Shown in pieces: positions 35,654-46,043 of a stretch of DNA of 64,000 nt. The stretch lies in NCBI GenBank assembly GCA_015069185.1, contig SVJB01000001.1:124001-188000 (forward strand), given 5' to 3'. Both the position numbers and the translations under genes were made by a program. The number at the start of each line of letters is the position of its first letter. Position 1 is the stretch's first letter. The notes below the pieces were generated by a model. The model saw nothing but the letters and a program-made list of their open reading frames with translations. It was not told the origin of the DNA and did not search any database. The stretch is from Oscillospiraceae bacterium. GTDB lineage: Bacteria; Bacillota; Clostridia; UBA1212; UBA1255.

Positions 35654-38241
35654 ATGAATTCTTTTTTACAAAACATGTACAGTCCGAAAGATATACAATT
35701 TTCAAAAGAGGCAGATAAGGTTTTAGAAAACAGCATAACACAAGCTATGCTTATGGCTTCTGATGATGTTGGTACAGAACATATAATGCTTGCAATGCTC
35801 TTTTGTGAAGATTGTATTGCATACAATATATTATGTCACAGAATATTGATTTTATTACTTATAGAAATGAAGTTCTGCATATGACAAAGATTGATAATAT
35901 TGAGGACTATCAACTTGTTAAAGAAACTGATATTAATTATAAGATTGATTTTACTATTTCTGCAAAACGTGTTATTACAAGAGCATTGGATATTGCAGTT
36001 AAATATAAACACGAAAAAGCAGGCACGGAAGATATACTTTATGCTATGTTCAAAGAAGTTGATTGTGTGGCAATGCGCGTCCTTATTGATTTGGGTGTGG
36101 ATCTTCATGGAATGTTTTTAGATGCAGTCAGATATTTGCAAGGCGATGATTTTTTGCAACGTCTTGCAGAAAAAGACGAGAATAGTCTTGAGAATCTAGC
36201 CATTGAGATGCATGCACAGGTTGTGCATGGACAGTCTAATAATCAGAATCAATCCGGTGAGAATATGCCACAACCTGCATTGTCAGCACTGGCAACATAC
36301 GGTAAAGATATGACTGAAAAAGCTGCTTTGTTAGCAGCAGAAGGTAAAGAAATTCCGGTTTTATGTCGTGAAAATGAAATAACGAGAGTTATGCAGATTC
36401 TATGTCGTAAAACAAAAAATAATCCTTGCCTTGTTGGTGAACCAGGTGTAGGTAAGACTGCAATTATTGAAGGTTTGGCACAAATTATTGCATCAAATAA
36501 AGTTCCGGCTATTGTTAGAAACAAAAAAATAATTCAACTTGACTTATCTGCTATGTTAGCCGGCGCTAAATACAGGGGTGAGTTTGAAGAGCGACTTAAA
36601 AAAGTAATTACAGAAGCTCAGGCAAATCCTGATATAATCCTTTTTATAGATGAGATTCACACAATTATAGGAGCAGGATCATCTGAGGGAAGTCTTGATG
36701 CGGCCAATATACTTAAGCCGGCTTTGTCGCGCGGTGAGATACGCCTGATTGGCTCTACAACAACCAAAGAATATAGGAAATATATGGAAAAAGACAGCGC
36801 GTTAGAAAGACGCTTTGAGGTCGTACAAGTAGAGGAGCCAACAGAAGAACAAGCATATAAGATCCTTCAGGGTGTTAAACATTTATACGAAGAACATCAC
36901 AATGTTAGTTATCCTGATGATGTATTAAGATATACTGTATATTTATCAAAAAGATATATATCTGATCGATTTCTTCCCGATAAAGCAATTGATCTCATAG
37001 ATGAAGCTGCTGCTTTATTGCATGTATCAGGTGATGCCGTACAAAACGCAAAGAAGAATGATGCAGTAGTACAAAAAATTTCAAAACTTAAAGCAAGTCG
37101 GGATGAAGCTATGTTAAAAGGTGATTTCGAACTTGCTGCAAGCATCAATAAAGAATATGAGAAGCTGAATAATAGTACAAATTCTTTAAAACGCATTAAC
37201 CAACAAAGAGCTTTTCACAGGATAACTAAGGAGGATATTGCCAATTGTGTTTCTGTGAAAACACATATTCCTGTATCGCGTCTTACTGAAGATGAACAAA
37301 AAAAACTGCTTAGACTGGAAGAAACTATTCACAAACGTGTTATTGGTCAACATGAGGCAATTTCTGCCGTGGCCAAAGCTATCAAGCGTGGCCGTGTTGG
37401 TATTAAGGAGCCAAAGAAACCGGTGGGGTCTTTCATGTTCCTGGGGCCAACAGGCGTAGGTAAGACGGAGGTAAGCAAGGCTCTTGCCGAGGCTTTGTTT
37501 GGAGACGAAAAAGCGCTGATTCGTTTTGATATGTCTGAATATATGGAGAAGCATAGTGTGTCACGCCTGATAGGTTCACCTCCCGGATATGTAGGCTTTA
37601 ACGAAACTACACAGCTGACAGACACGATAAGGAGTAAGCCGTATTCTGTGGTGTTATTTGATGAAGTTGAGAAGGCACACCCTGATGTGTTTAACATATT
37701 GCTTCAGATTCTGGAAGACGGACAGCTAACTGATACCAAGGGTAGGACTGTTGACTTTAAGAATACAATTATTATTATGACTTCTAATATTGGTGCCAAT
37801 AATATAACGACTCCCAAATACCTTGGTTTTGGCAGCCCATCTACAGATGCACAGAAGCATGAGCACATGGAAAAGGCGATAAAAGAAGAGTTAAAGAAAG
37901 CTTTTAGGCCAGAGTTTATAAATAGAATAGATAACATACTAGTTTTCACAGCCTTGAACAAAGATGAGATAAAACAAATTGCAGGTCTTATGTTATCTAA
38001 TCTTGTAAAACGTGCGAAAGAAAGCTCTCTTGATATTAAAATTGATAACACAGTAAGCGAGTATGTTGCTGAAAAAGGTTATGATCCGACCTTTGGCGCC
38101 CGTCCGCTTAAGAGAATCATTCAGACAGAGATTGAGGATCAGATCGCTGATTGTGTACTGAGTGAAGGTAGTAGCAAGTTAAATATTACTGTCAAAGATG
38201 GTCAGATAAGGATTAAAGCTGCTGCAAAGACTAAGAAGTAA
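35654..38241 (+). pseudogene. clpC: ClpC-type AAA+ ATPase with a frameshift near residue 60
   Basis: Two overlapping frames together make one ~860-aa ClpC. The first (35654-35884, RBS TGGAGGA) encodes the start of the Clp_N domain: FSKEADKVLENSITQAMLMA and TEHIMLAMLF. The second frame, entered near 35830, continues it (RVITRALDIAVKYKHEKAG, then TEDILYAMF) and holds both ATPase rings: [54 protein letters not shown], and an LGF loop for ClpP. One extra base near 35832 would restore the frame (..NIL then SQNIDF). No ribosome site precedes the in-frame ATGs of the second part. It may be a sequencing error, a true mutation or recoding. radA follows, as in Bacillus. Confidence 0.85.
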
Positions 38242-38251
38242 AGGAAATAAT

Positions 38252-39631
38252 ATGGCTAAGGTTAAGACTGTTTTTTTCTGTAAGGAATGTGGATATGAGT
38301 CAGGCGGATATATGGGAAAATGTCCGGCTTGTCAAGAGTGGAATACCTTTGTTGAGAAGAAGATTACAAATGACAAGACAAAGGATGTTTTTGCCAGTAA
38401 GTCACCATTTGGTGCGAAGAAAGCACAAGTGATCAATGATATTGAATCTATGTCGCACACTCGTGTAAAGACCGGATACAACGAATTTGACCGGGTGCTT
38501 GGCGGTGGCATCGTACCGGGCTCTCTGGTGCTTATTGCAGGTGATCCGGGAATTGGTAAATCTACATTAATGCTTATGTTATCAGGCTTTGTATCACAGC
38601 AGGAAAAGGTTTTATATGTTTCAGGCGAGGAGTCAGAGGCTCAGATTAAAATGCGTGCAGGGCGTCTTAATATTACCGGTGAAAATCTATTTGTTTTTTC
38701 AGAAACATCTATTACAGATATTTTAGAGCAAGCTGACGAAATATCACCGTCTTATATAATTATTGATTCTGTACAGACATTATACGATAGTAATATCGAC
38801 TCTGTGCCAGGCAGTGTGACACAAATCAGAGAAATAACTGCTACCTTGATGCGCATATCTAAACAGAACAAGATAACTATATTTATAGTGGGACATGTAA
38901 CGAAAGATGGTGGTATTGCAGGGCCCCGCGTACTGGAGCATATGGTAGATACTGTCTTGTATTTTGAAGGCGAACGACACATGAGCTTTAGAATATTAAG
39001 ATGTGTAAAAAATAGATTTGGCTCTACAAGAGAAATAGGTGTCTTTGAGATGCGAGATACCGGCCTTGTTCAGATTGAGAACCCATCTCAGGCTATGTTA
39101 ACAGGTAGGCCACTTGATACACCCGGTACTGCTGTGGTATGTACAATGGAAGGTACACGTCCTATGCTTGTTGAGATACAAGCACTTATATCTAATTCAA
39201 ACCTCACAAATCCACGTAGAATGGCAACAGGTTTTGACTATAATCGTGTTGCACTATTACTTGCGGTTTTGGAGAAAAGAGTAGGACTTAAGATGTATGA
39301 CGCAGATGCTTTTGTTAATGTAATCGGCGGCATTAAAATATATGAACCTGCTGCTGATCTTGGGCTTGCTGCTGCCATAATATCCTCGTATACAAACAAA
39401 GTCATACCTCATGATTACATATTCTTTGGAGAGATTGGCCTTACCGGAGAAGTGCGGGCAGTATCAAATATAGAAAAGAGAATCAATGAATCTATAAGAC
39501 TTAGCTTCAAAACCATTGTCGTACCTACCGGTAATAAAGATGCTATAGAGAGTGCTATTACCAACAAGAATTTTGATCTCAATGGTGTAGAGATCAGATA
39601 TGTAGGAAATGTAAAGGAGTTGATATGGTAA
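38252..39631 (+). CDS. radA: DNA repair protein RadA (Sms)
   Basis: RadA (459 aa) is a RecA-like branch-migration helicase used in recombination and repair. It shows the zinc finger C-x2-C...C-x2-C (CKECGYES, CPACQEW), Walker A GDPGIGKSTLM, the RadA-specific KNRFGSTREIG and a C-terminal Lon-like domain (AADLGLAAAIISSY, GEIGLTGEVRAV). It is 10 bp downstream of clpC. The ATG has AAAGGAAA upstream. Confidence 0.97.
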   Translation: MAKVKTVFFCKECGYESGGYMGKCPACQEWNTFVEKKITNDKTKDVFASKSPFGAKKAQVINDIESMSHTRVKTGYNEFDRVLGGGIVPGSLVLIAGDPGIGKSTLMLMLSGFVSQQEKVLYVSGEESEAQIKMRAGRLNITGENLFVFSETSITDILEQADEISPSYIIIDSVQTLYDSNIDSVPGSVTQIREITATLMRISKQNKITIFIVGHVTKDGGIAGPRVLEHMVDTVLYFEGERHMSFRILRCVKNRFGSTREIGVFEMRDTGLVQIENPSQAMLTGRPLDTPGTAVVCTMEGTRPMLVEIQALISNSNLTNPRRMATGFDYNRVALLLAVLEKRVGLKMYDADAFVNVIGGIKIYEPAADLGLAAAIISSYTNKVIPHDYIFFGEIGLTGEVRAVSNIEKRINESIRLSFKTIVVPTGNKDAIESAITNKNFDLNGVEIRYVGNVKELIW

Positions 39632-39637
39632 GATTTA

Positions 39638-39662
39638 AGAGAAATTATTCAATAATTTCTCT
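39638..39662. terminator. Perfect 25-bp palindrome at the radA/galK convergence
   Basis: AGAGAAATTATT and AATAATTTCTCT form a 12-bp perfect stem around one C. It overlaps the last codons and stop of galK and follows radA by 6 bp. It lacks a T-run on the plus strand, so it may be a weak two-way terminator or an RNA 3'-end stabiliser. Confidence 0.5.
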
Positions 39663-40838
39663 TGCTCCATCACCTATGCTACATACATAGAATTCAGGTG
39701 CGATTCCTGTTTTTTCGGTATATAGTCTACCTGTAATCTCAATAAATTTATCTACATAGTTTTCTTTTACGATATTAACAGTACAACCGCCAAAACCTGC
39801 GCCTGTCATTCGACTGCCAAGTACGTTTCCGTCGTCTGTTTGAGTCATTGCGGCATCATACATTGCGTCCAGTTCATCGCCGGTTACTTCATAGTTGTAA
39901 CGAATTGAATCATTTGCCTGGCATAGAATCTTTCCAAATTCTGTAAGTTTTCCTTCTTTTAATATGTTCACAGCAGTCTTTACACGTTCATTTTCTGAGA
40001 TAACATGATATACACGACGATAAATTAATGAATCTTCAAACTTATCCTTGACAGCTTCAAGCTCAAATAATGAGTACTCACAAAGATTTTCATAGATACG
40101 TCCATACAATGCATTCATAATCTCAAGGCCTTTTGTAACTTCTGCTCTTCGTTCGTTGTATTTAGAAGCACCCAAAGAGTGTTTCTTACATGTATTTGCC
40201 AGTACTAATACGTATTCGCCAAGAGTCAAAGGTATATATTCGTAGTCCAAAGTCGCACAATTGAGAAGTATAGCGTGATCTTTCTTTCCCATTGCAGAAG
40301 CAAATTGATCCATAATACCGCAATTGACACCGCAAAAATTATTTTCACAAGCTTTACCACATACCGCAATATCTATATTGGATAAGTTAATTTCATTTTT
40401 ATTAACAGCCATGTTGACTAGGGCGATACCTGTTGCCATCTCTATGGAAGCAGAGGATGAAAGTCCGGAACCAAAGGGAAGTGTACCAGTGAAAAGCATA
40501 TCCATTCCGGAAAATTTATATCCACGGAGACTTAATTCCTTAATCATACCGGCTTGATAGTTGCCCCAATTCAGATTTTTTGCAGCATCACAATCGTTCA
40601 AATTGCATACATATATGTTATTCAGATCGGTAGCAGCCATACGAACAGTGTTAGTTCCGTTGTATCTTACGGCAACAGTTGTTGACAGAGTCAGAGCTGC
40701 CGGAAATACATAGCCACCGCAATAATCTATATGCTCGCCAATAAGATTCACTCTTCCGGGGGAAGTAAAAAAACGAATTTTTTTATCAGATTCTCCAAAT
40801 ATTTTTATGAATTTTTCTGTTAAATTTTTAAGATTCAT
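39645..40838 (-). CDS. galK: Galactokinase
   Basis: GalK (397 aa) phosphorylates alpha-galactose at C1 in the Leloir pathway. The GHMP-kinase signatures are intact: GRVNLIGEHIDYCGGY (galactokinase signature), LPFGSGLSSSASIE (ATP loop) and MTGAGFGGCTVNI. GGAGGACTTAAC precedes the ATG. It stands alone on the minus strand between plus-strand operons; galT and galE are not in the window. Confidence 0.96.
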   Translation of the reverse strand: MNLKNLTEKFIKIFGESDKKIRFFTSPGRVNLIGEHIDYCGGYVFPAALTLSTTVAVRYNGTNTVRMAATDLNNIYVCNLNDCDAAKNLNWGNYQAGMIKELSLRGYKFSGMDMLFTGTLPFGSGLSSSASIEMATGIALVNMAVNKNEINLSNIDIAVCGKACENNFCGVNCGIMDQFASAMGKKDHAILLNCATLDYEYIPLTLGEYVLVLANTCKKHSLGASKYNERRAEVTKGLEIMNALYGRIYENLCEYSLFELEAVKDKFEDSLIYRRVYHVISENERVKTAVNILKEGKLTEFGKILCQANDSIRYNYEVTGDELDAMYDAAMTQTDDGNVLGSRMTGAGFGGCTVNIVKENYVDKFIEITGRLYTEKTGIAPEFYVCSIGDGAREIIE

Positions 40839-40862
40839 GTTAAGTCCTCCAGGTAATAAATC

Positions 40863-40891
40863 TTGAATTTTGACTTAGTTTAGTATATAAT
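40863..40891 (+). promoter_or_regulatory. Sigma-A promoter of the carD operon
   Basis: TTGAAT (40863-40868) and a perfect TATAAT (40886-40891) are spaced 17 bp apart, 58 bp before the carD start. Confidence 0.75.
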
Positions 40892-40948
40892 AAACCGGTA
40901 AATAAGTACAGCATTTTTGCTGTTATTTTAATTAGTAGGAGATATAAA

Positions 40949-41440
40949 ATGTTTTCTGTAGGAGATAAAATAGTACATCCTTTTCACGGAGCCGGTGTGA
41001 TACAGGATATTGTAGACATTGAGGTTTTAGGAGAAGTTAAGAAGTATTATACTCTTGCTCTGCCGTTTACTAAGCTTAAGCTTGATATACCTGTTGACAC
41101 TGCAGAGAGTATTGGTGTTAGACCAATTATGCAGGCTGATAAGATTGAGCAGCTCTTTGAGCAACTCAAGAAACCCCTTGAGTTTCAGGAACTTAATTGG
41201 AATCGCCGTCACAAGGAAAACCTTGACAAATTGCGTGGTGGTGATATTTTTCAGGTTGCTGAAGTATACAAATATTTGAGAATTCGTGACAAGAAACGCA
41301 GTTTGTCTACCGGTGAGAAGAAGTTATATATTAATTCCAGAAATGCTTTGATCAGTGAGATTATTCTGTCTGTCGGCATGGATCAGGATGCAGTTACGGA
41401 AAGATTTGACAGTATATTCAAAGAATGTCATAATGAATAA
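40949..41440 (+). CDS. CarD/CdnL-family transcriptional regulator
   Basis: The 163-aa protein begins with the RNA-polymerase-interacting Tudor-like domain (FSVGDKIVHPFHGAGVIQDI) shared with TRCF. A helical C-terminal domain (REKENL-like stretch, LSTGEKKLYINSRNALISEI) follows. CarD/CdnL proteins bind RNA polymerase beta and stabilise open promoter complexes. RBS AGGAGAT. It is probably co-transcribed with the next two genes. Confidence 0.92.
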   Translation: MFSVGDKIVHPFHGAGVIQDIVDIEVLGEVKKYYTLALPFTKLKLDIPVDTAESIGVRPIMQADKIEQLFEQLKKPLEFQELNWNRRHKENLDKLRGGDIFQVAEVYKYLRIRDKKRSLSTGEKKLYINSRNALISEIILSVGMDQDAVTERFDSIFKECHNE

Positions 41441-41465
41441 GATAAATTAAACTCGGAGGCTTGTT

Positions 41466-42083
41466 ATGGTAGATCCAACGAAGCTGAATCAAGATAAGAA
41501 TAGGAAAAAGAAAACAAAGGAACATATTACTTTAAATGTTTTTTTGTTTTCGTTTATTGGGGCATTGGCAGGTAGCGCTGTTACTATACTTATACATTAC
41601 TTTTTTGTCAGATCTTCCATATTTTTCTTCTTGGGCGGTATGGGGGCATATGCACTTTACTTATACTTTGTCGAAGAATGTGACAGAAAAAAGTCTCACA
41701 TAATTTTATTATTTTTATCTACTTTGCTTGCTACTATAATAGTGACATTTTTTGACTTTATGTTATTAGATCCATCTATCACAAATGCAGAAGGAAACTC
41801 ATTTGCAGTTACTTTTCAAATGTATATAGATAATATTTCAACAAACTTTTTTAGTAATACTGTAGACAGAGTTACTATTGAGGGTAACACAACTGAAGCT
41901 ATGAATTTTAGTGTTTTATTCATAAATACAGTTAATTACTTTTTTGCTCTTATTGGTTTATTCTTTTCGTGGTTATTTGTTAAGATAGCCACTTCAAAAC
42001 ATGAAAAGAAGTATGGAAAAGCAGCCCCGGGTACCAGCTACGGATATGCGTCAAGAAAGAAAAAAACAAAAAAACGTAAATGA
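41466..42083 (+). CDS. Hypothetical membrane protein (205 aa, about four membrane segments)
   Basis: I do not recognise this family. A charged N-terminus (NRKKKTKEH) precedes three hydrophobic segments (about 25-45, 50-68, 78-100). A ~55-residue loop likely outside the membrane (SITNAEGN to EGNTTEA) and a fourth segment (about 152-172) follow, ending in a very basic tail (SRKKKTKKRK). CGGAGG lies upstream. It overlaps truA by 4 bp (ATGA), so the two are coupled, but no function follows from that. Confidence 0.7.
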   Translation: MVDPTKLNQDKNRKKKTKEHITLNVFLFSFIGALAGSAVTILIHYFFVRSSIFFFLGGMGAYALYLYFVEECDRKKSHIILLFLSTLLATIIVTFFDFMLLDPSITNAEGNSFAVTFQMYIDNISTNFFSNTVDRVTIEGNTTEAMNFSVLFINTVNYFFALIGLFFSWLFVKIATSKHEKKYGKAAPGTSYGYASRKKKTKKRK

Positions 42084-42865
42084 ATTCATCCAGAAATATA
42101 AAGCTTATTATTCAATTTGATGGTACAGATTACAGCGGTTGGTTATACCAAAGCGGTCGTAAAACATTACAAGGCACTGTAATGCAGAGTATTTATATGC
42201 TTACAGGAAATGAAGTAGAAGTTATTGGTTGCAGTCGTACTGACAAAGGGGTACATGCGGTAGGGTATGTACTTAATTTTATTGATAATTCTAATATACC
42301 TATTGAGAAATACCCAATTGCTCTTAATTCTTTTTTACCGGAAGATATTTGCGTTAAGAGCGCCTGTGAGGTTCCAATGGACTTTCACGCAACATATTTA
42401 ACATCTAAGAAAACTTATAGATATTACTTTTATACTGCACCATCAAAAGTCCCCATGCTAAACAATAGAGCGTGGTATATTGGTAATAGTTGCAATTATT
42501 CTTGTGAAAATTTAAATACACTTAATAAGAATCTTTCTGCCCTTTGTGGTAAACATGATTTTTCTGCATTCAGAGCTATGGGTGGTATGTCAAAAACTAC
42601 GGTACGTACGATTTACGACATATATGTTGCATGCGATGATTATTACAGCACTAAAATGTATTGTTTAGAAATTACCGGTAATGGTTTTTTGTATAATATG
42701 GTACGCATAATTGCAGGTACAATAGCTGATATTATGAGAGGAAGAATACAAGTTGATTCGATAGATAAAATTTTAAAATCTTGTGATAGAAATAAAGCGG
42801 GACAAACTGCTCCTGCAGGCGGACTTTATTTGTGGAAAGTTGATTATTCGTCTTCTCAACATTAA
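42080..42865 (+). CDS. truA: tRNA pseudouridine(38-40) synthase TruA
   Basis: TruA (261 aa) makes pseudouridine at positions 38-40 of the tRNA anticodon arm. The catalytic aspartate lies in GCSRTDKGVHAVGYV, the N-terminal strand is IIQFDGTDYSGW and the C-terminal FLYNMVRIIAGT is typical. It is translationally coupled to the upstream membrane protein. Confidence 0.96.
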   Translation: MNSSRNIKLIIQFDGTDYSGWLYQSGRKTLQGTVMQSIYMLTGNEVEVIGCSRTDKGVHAVGYVLNFIDNSNIPIEKYPIALNSFLPEDICVKSACEVPMDFHATYLTSKKTYRYYFYTAPSKVPMLNNRAWYIGNSCNYSCENLNTLNKNLSALCGKHDFSAFRAMGGMSKTTVRTIYDIYVACDDYYSTKMYCLEITGNGFLYNMVRIIAGTIADIMRGRIQVDSIDKILKSCDRNKAGQTAPAGGLYLWKVDYSSSQH

Positions 42866-42875
42866 AAAATAGTGG

Positions 42876-42881
42876 TATACT
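42876..42881 (+). promoter_or_regulatory. Extended -10 promoter of the 42916 gene
   Basis: TGGTATACT (TG-N-TATACT) lies 35 bp before the ATG, identical to the element before holA. No good -35 is visible. Confidence 0.45.
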
Positions 42882-42915
42882 TGTTATATAAAATTTATAG
42901 GAGGGCAAAGTTTGT

Positions 42916-44856
42916 ATGAAACGTTTTGTTTTGATTTTGGTTGCTGTTATCATTGCATGTTTAAGTATACCAATGCAAATTTTTGCTGAAAATACAGAAG
43001 ATAAAGACAGCAGTGTTTATGAAGTTAATAATTATCCTTTTGTTGATACTGTAAATGGTGAGGGAGATTCAAAGATACCATATATAGTCACTGACAAAGG
43101 GGATTTTACAGGTAAGGTGTTTAAAGTAAATATTACAGACTATACACAGCTTGCCTTTGATATGTGCCCTGTAAATTCAATGTATGAGATTATTAATGTA
43201 GAATGTATAATTTTTATTTTCAAAGCTAATAGCGAAGATAATACAAAATTTGATTTGATAGATTCCTATTATGATGTTGCGTGGCATGCACCTGTTATTA
43301 CGTTTGAGAATCCTGGTGAGTATTATGTATATTGCTGCAATTATTCTGATAATACATCATCTTGTGTTGTTAGTATTGATGACGCAACAGATGAGATTAT
43401 AATGCCTGATTTTAGAGATGCTGAGGTAAGACTTCCCCATGAGGACGAGCTGTGGTCATGGGATGCTACATCTAAGACATTGACTCTTAAAAATGGTTTT
43501 ACATTGACTTCGTTTGAGGAAACAGCGATTTATTTGCCGGATGGCGCTACTGTTGTGATAGAAGGTACTGTTGCTATATTATGCTGGACAGATGCCTTGT
43601 ATTCAGAAGGCGATATGTTAATACAATTGCAACCTGGTGCTGATCTTTATATCAAAACTTTTTCAGAACATGCTATGTACACTAATAATGGTAGTATTAC
43701 AATTACAGGTACAGCTGACGATATTGGTAATAAACCGTCAATAGAGATACTCTCATCTCATTATGCTATATACGTCGGTGAAGAGGGAGATGTAACAATC
43801 TCAGATTGTGATATTGATTTGTGTGCTTATGAGGCAGCAATATATAATAATAACGGAAAGATACAAATTAGTAATGTTAATATGAATATATACAATAGTC
43901 TTGAAGGCATTATTAATATATATGATGTGGATTTTATTACAGATTCAACAGAATATTTTATATTGTTTAATAATTCTGTGATCAATATAGCCGCATACGG
44001 CAATGCAATCAAATCTCTTTACGGTAATGTAGATTTTATAGATTGTATTACTGATATTTCTTCAAAGACGGGAAGAGGTTTGATCAGTACACAGAATTCT
44101 TCGCTGACTGTTAGAAACGGTAAATTTAGTATAGTTGCTGCCAGTGAAGCTATTATAATAAATGACGGTAGTGCTACTTTTGATAAGGTACCATTTTCTT
44201 TGAGAACAGAAAGTGATGAAAAGCTGTTGTATGTTAGTTCAGAAATAATTTGTAGTGATAATATTAGAATAGCTTCATCTGGTGATTTATCTTATGTAGG
44301 TGTATGGGATAATTCATATCACAAAGGTGGCAATATTATATTAAGAGATGAGAATGATACAGAGATTTCTGCGATGGTTTTAATGTCAGTACAGCAAGGA
44401 AACAAGGACAAGAACACAGTAACAGGCATTAATGATACTGTTTATGAGCGAGATGCCCTGGTTTCGTTTATAACAAATGTTGGCGAATTGCAATATAAAT
44501 ATTACAATATAGGAGACACACGTTGGCGTGCTGTGTCATGGGAAGTAGTTGATACACAACTTGGAGGTAGCTTAGAAGATGTTCCACAAAGTTGGGGTGA
44601 ATTCTATGCAAATGAATTAACTGGTGGAGCATATATTCTTCGGGTAAGGTTTGAGAAGCAGACATACGATGGAAATAACTGGCAATATGCAATAGAACCT
44701 AAAGAAGAAGATCTCCATTTTGTTGATATTGCGTTTCAGGTCAAAGAACCTCCGAAGGTCCCGGAGGTAGGGGATTGTTGTACATATTTCTTACCTATAG
44801 TTGTTGTGATCGGATGCGCGATTACCATATTAAATAAGAAGGTTCTTAAGGATTAA
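42916..44856 (+). CDS. Secreted cell-wall-type protein with beta-helix-like repeats (646 aa)
   Basis: I cannot assign a function. Residues 1-25 are a signal peptide (LVAVIIACLSIPMQIFAENT). The N-terminal part (about 50-170) is beta-rich. From ~175 it begins WSWDATSKTLTLKNGF and continues with short repeated strands (TVVIEGTVAIL, ITITGTADD, VTISDCDIDL, IQISNVNMNI, LTVRNGKFSI), as in beta-helix adhesins found in gut Clostridia. The tail PEVGDCCTYFLPIVVVIG with basic end VLKD resembles the PxxGD-type sorting signals of the 10646 and 16768 proteins. AGGAGGG lies upstream of the ATG. Its last 4 bp overlap the convergent CDF transporter gene. Confidence 0.72.
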   Translation: MKRFVLILVAVIIACLSIPMQIFAENTEDKDSSVYEVNNYPFVDTVNGEGDSKIPYIVTDKGDFTGKVFKVNITDYTQLAFDMCPVNSMYEIINVECIIFIFKANSEDNTKFDLIDSYYDVAWHAPVITFENPGEYYVYCCNYSDNTSSCVVSIDDATDEIIMPDFRDAEVRLPHEDELWSWDATSKTLTLKNGFTLTSFEETAIYLPDGATVVIEGTVAILCWTDALYSEGDMLIQLQPGADLYIKTFSEHAMYTNNGSITITGTADDIGNKPSIEILSSHYAIYVGEEGDVTISDCDIDLCAYEAAIYNNNGKIQISNVNMNIYNSLEGIINIYDVDFITDSTEYFILFNNSVINIAAYGNAIKSLYGNVDFIDCITDISSKTGRGLISTQNSSLTVRNGKFSIVAASEAIIINDGSATFDKVPFSLRTESDEKLLYVSSEIICSDNIRIASSGDLSYVGVWDNSYHKGGNIILRDENDTEISAMVLMSVQQGNKDKNTVTGINDTVYERDALVSFITNVGELQYKYYNIGDTRWRAVSWEVVDTQLGGSLEDVPQSWGEFYANELTGGAYILRVRFEKQTYDGNNWQYAIEPKEEDLHFVDIAFQVKEPPKVPEVGDCCTYFLPIVVVIGCAITILNKKVLKD

Positions 44857-46016
44857 ACATAAGGCCGATCAATCTTAATTACACACTGATATTTTGGATT
44901 TAATTTATTAACCTTATCATTTAATGTTTTTACTATTTCTGATGGTTTCTCTTGACAATCAAAAGGTACAACAACATCAAATATAAGGTTAATTCTGTTT
45001 TCACCATTTACCATGCGAAAATCATGTATTGAACATTCAGGATAGTACTGTTCTATAATATTGTCCACATCTTGTTTGGCAGCAGAAATGAGTACGTTAT
45101 TTACTTCCACGGGATCCATGTGAATTACTGCCTGCAAGTGAAATGTTTTATATAAAGCCGATTCTATTTCATCAATTTTTTCATGAATATACAGTATATC
45201 ATTATCGCATGAGACTTCAGCATGGAGAGATATCAATTCTCTTCCTATTCCATAATTGTGCACAATAAGGTCGTGAATATCTAGTACAACATCGTAAGAA
45301 GTAACAAATTCTGTTATTTTATCTAACATTTCTTTGTCGGGAGCTTTTCCTAAAAGAATATCAATAGTTTCTTTTGCTGTTTTAATTCCTGTGAAAAGAA
45401 TAAATGCTGCTACCAAAACGCCAATATATCCATCAATGTTATATGATATGAAATGTGATATAAGAGCGCTGATTAATACAATAGATGTAGCAATTGCATC
45501 GTTAATACTATCAATGGCAGTTGCCTTCATGCCTAATGAGTTAATACGTTTCGCAAACTTATAATTATATAAAAACATCCAAATTTTTATTAATACTGAT
45601 ATAACTAAAATTACAATTGTCAATGTGGTAATATTTGTATCTGCCTGAGTGAATATCTTTTTTAAAGAAGAAGAGGCTAATTCGATACCAATAAACAGAA
45701 TTATGGCTGATACGAGTAAGCTTGATAAATATTCTATTCTGCCATGTCCAAAAGGGTGATCTTTATCTACAGGTTTATTAGCAAGCTTCAATCCCATCAT
45801 TGATATTATCGAAGATGCAGCGTCTGTTAGATTATTGAAAGCATCGGCGCTGATAGCTGTAGAATTGGATAAAAGGCCTATAAGGAACTTGGCTGTGAAT
45901 AATATAAAATTCAATATAATACCAAGAATACCGGACAGAATGCCATATTGCTCCCGTACTTTATTGTCTGATGTATTTTTATAATCTTTTATAAATAACT
46001 TTGTTAAGAAATCCAT
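44853..46016 (-). CDS. Cation diffusion facilitator (CDF) transporter
   Basis: This 387-aa inner-membrane exporter of divalent metals (Zn, Co, Fe, Mn or Cd) exchanges them for protons. The cation-efflux domain has six helices with the metal-site motif DAFNNLTDAASS and HPFGHGRIEYL. A cytoplasmic C-terminal dimer domain (VLDIHDLIVHNYG, LHAEV) follows, plus an extra ~80-residue extension (IEQYYPECSIHDFRMVNG). The metal specificity cannot be read. It lies 27 bp downstream of the ROK kinase gene and is probably co-transcribed with it. Confidence 0.92.
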   Translation of the reverse strand: MDFLTKLFIKDYKNTSDNKVREQYGILSGILGIILNFILFTAKFLIGLLSNSTAISADAFNNLTDAASSIISMMGLKLANKPVDKDHPFGHGRIEYLSSLLVSAIILFIGIELASSSLKKIFTQADTNITTLTIVILVISVLIKIWMFLYNYKFAKRINSLGMKATAIDSINDAIATSIVLISALISHFISYNIDGYIGVLVAAFILFTGIKTAKETIDILLGKAPDKEMLDKITEFVTSYDVVLDIHDLIVHNYGIGRELISLHAEVSCDNDILYIHEKIDEIESALYKTFHLQAVIHMDPVEVNNVLISAAKQDVDNIIEQYYPECSIHDFRMVNGENRINLIFDVVVPFDCQEKPSEIVKTLNDKVNKLNPKYQCVIKIDRPYV

Positions 46017-46043
46017 ATAATATTTAATCTTTCTTTTAGAACA

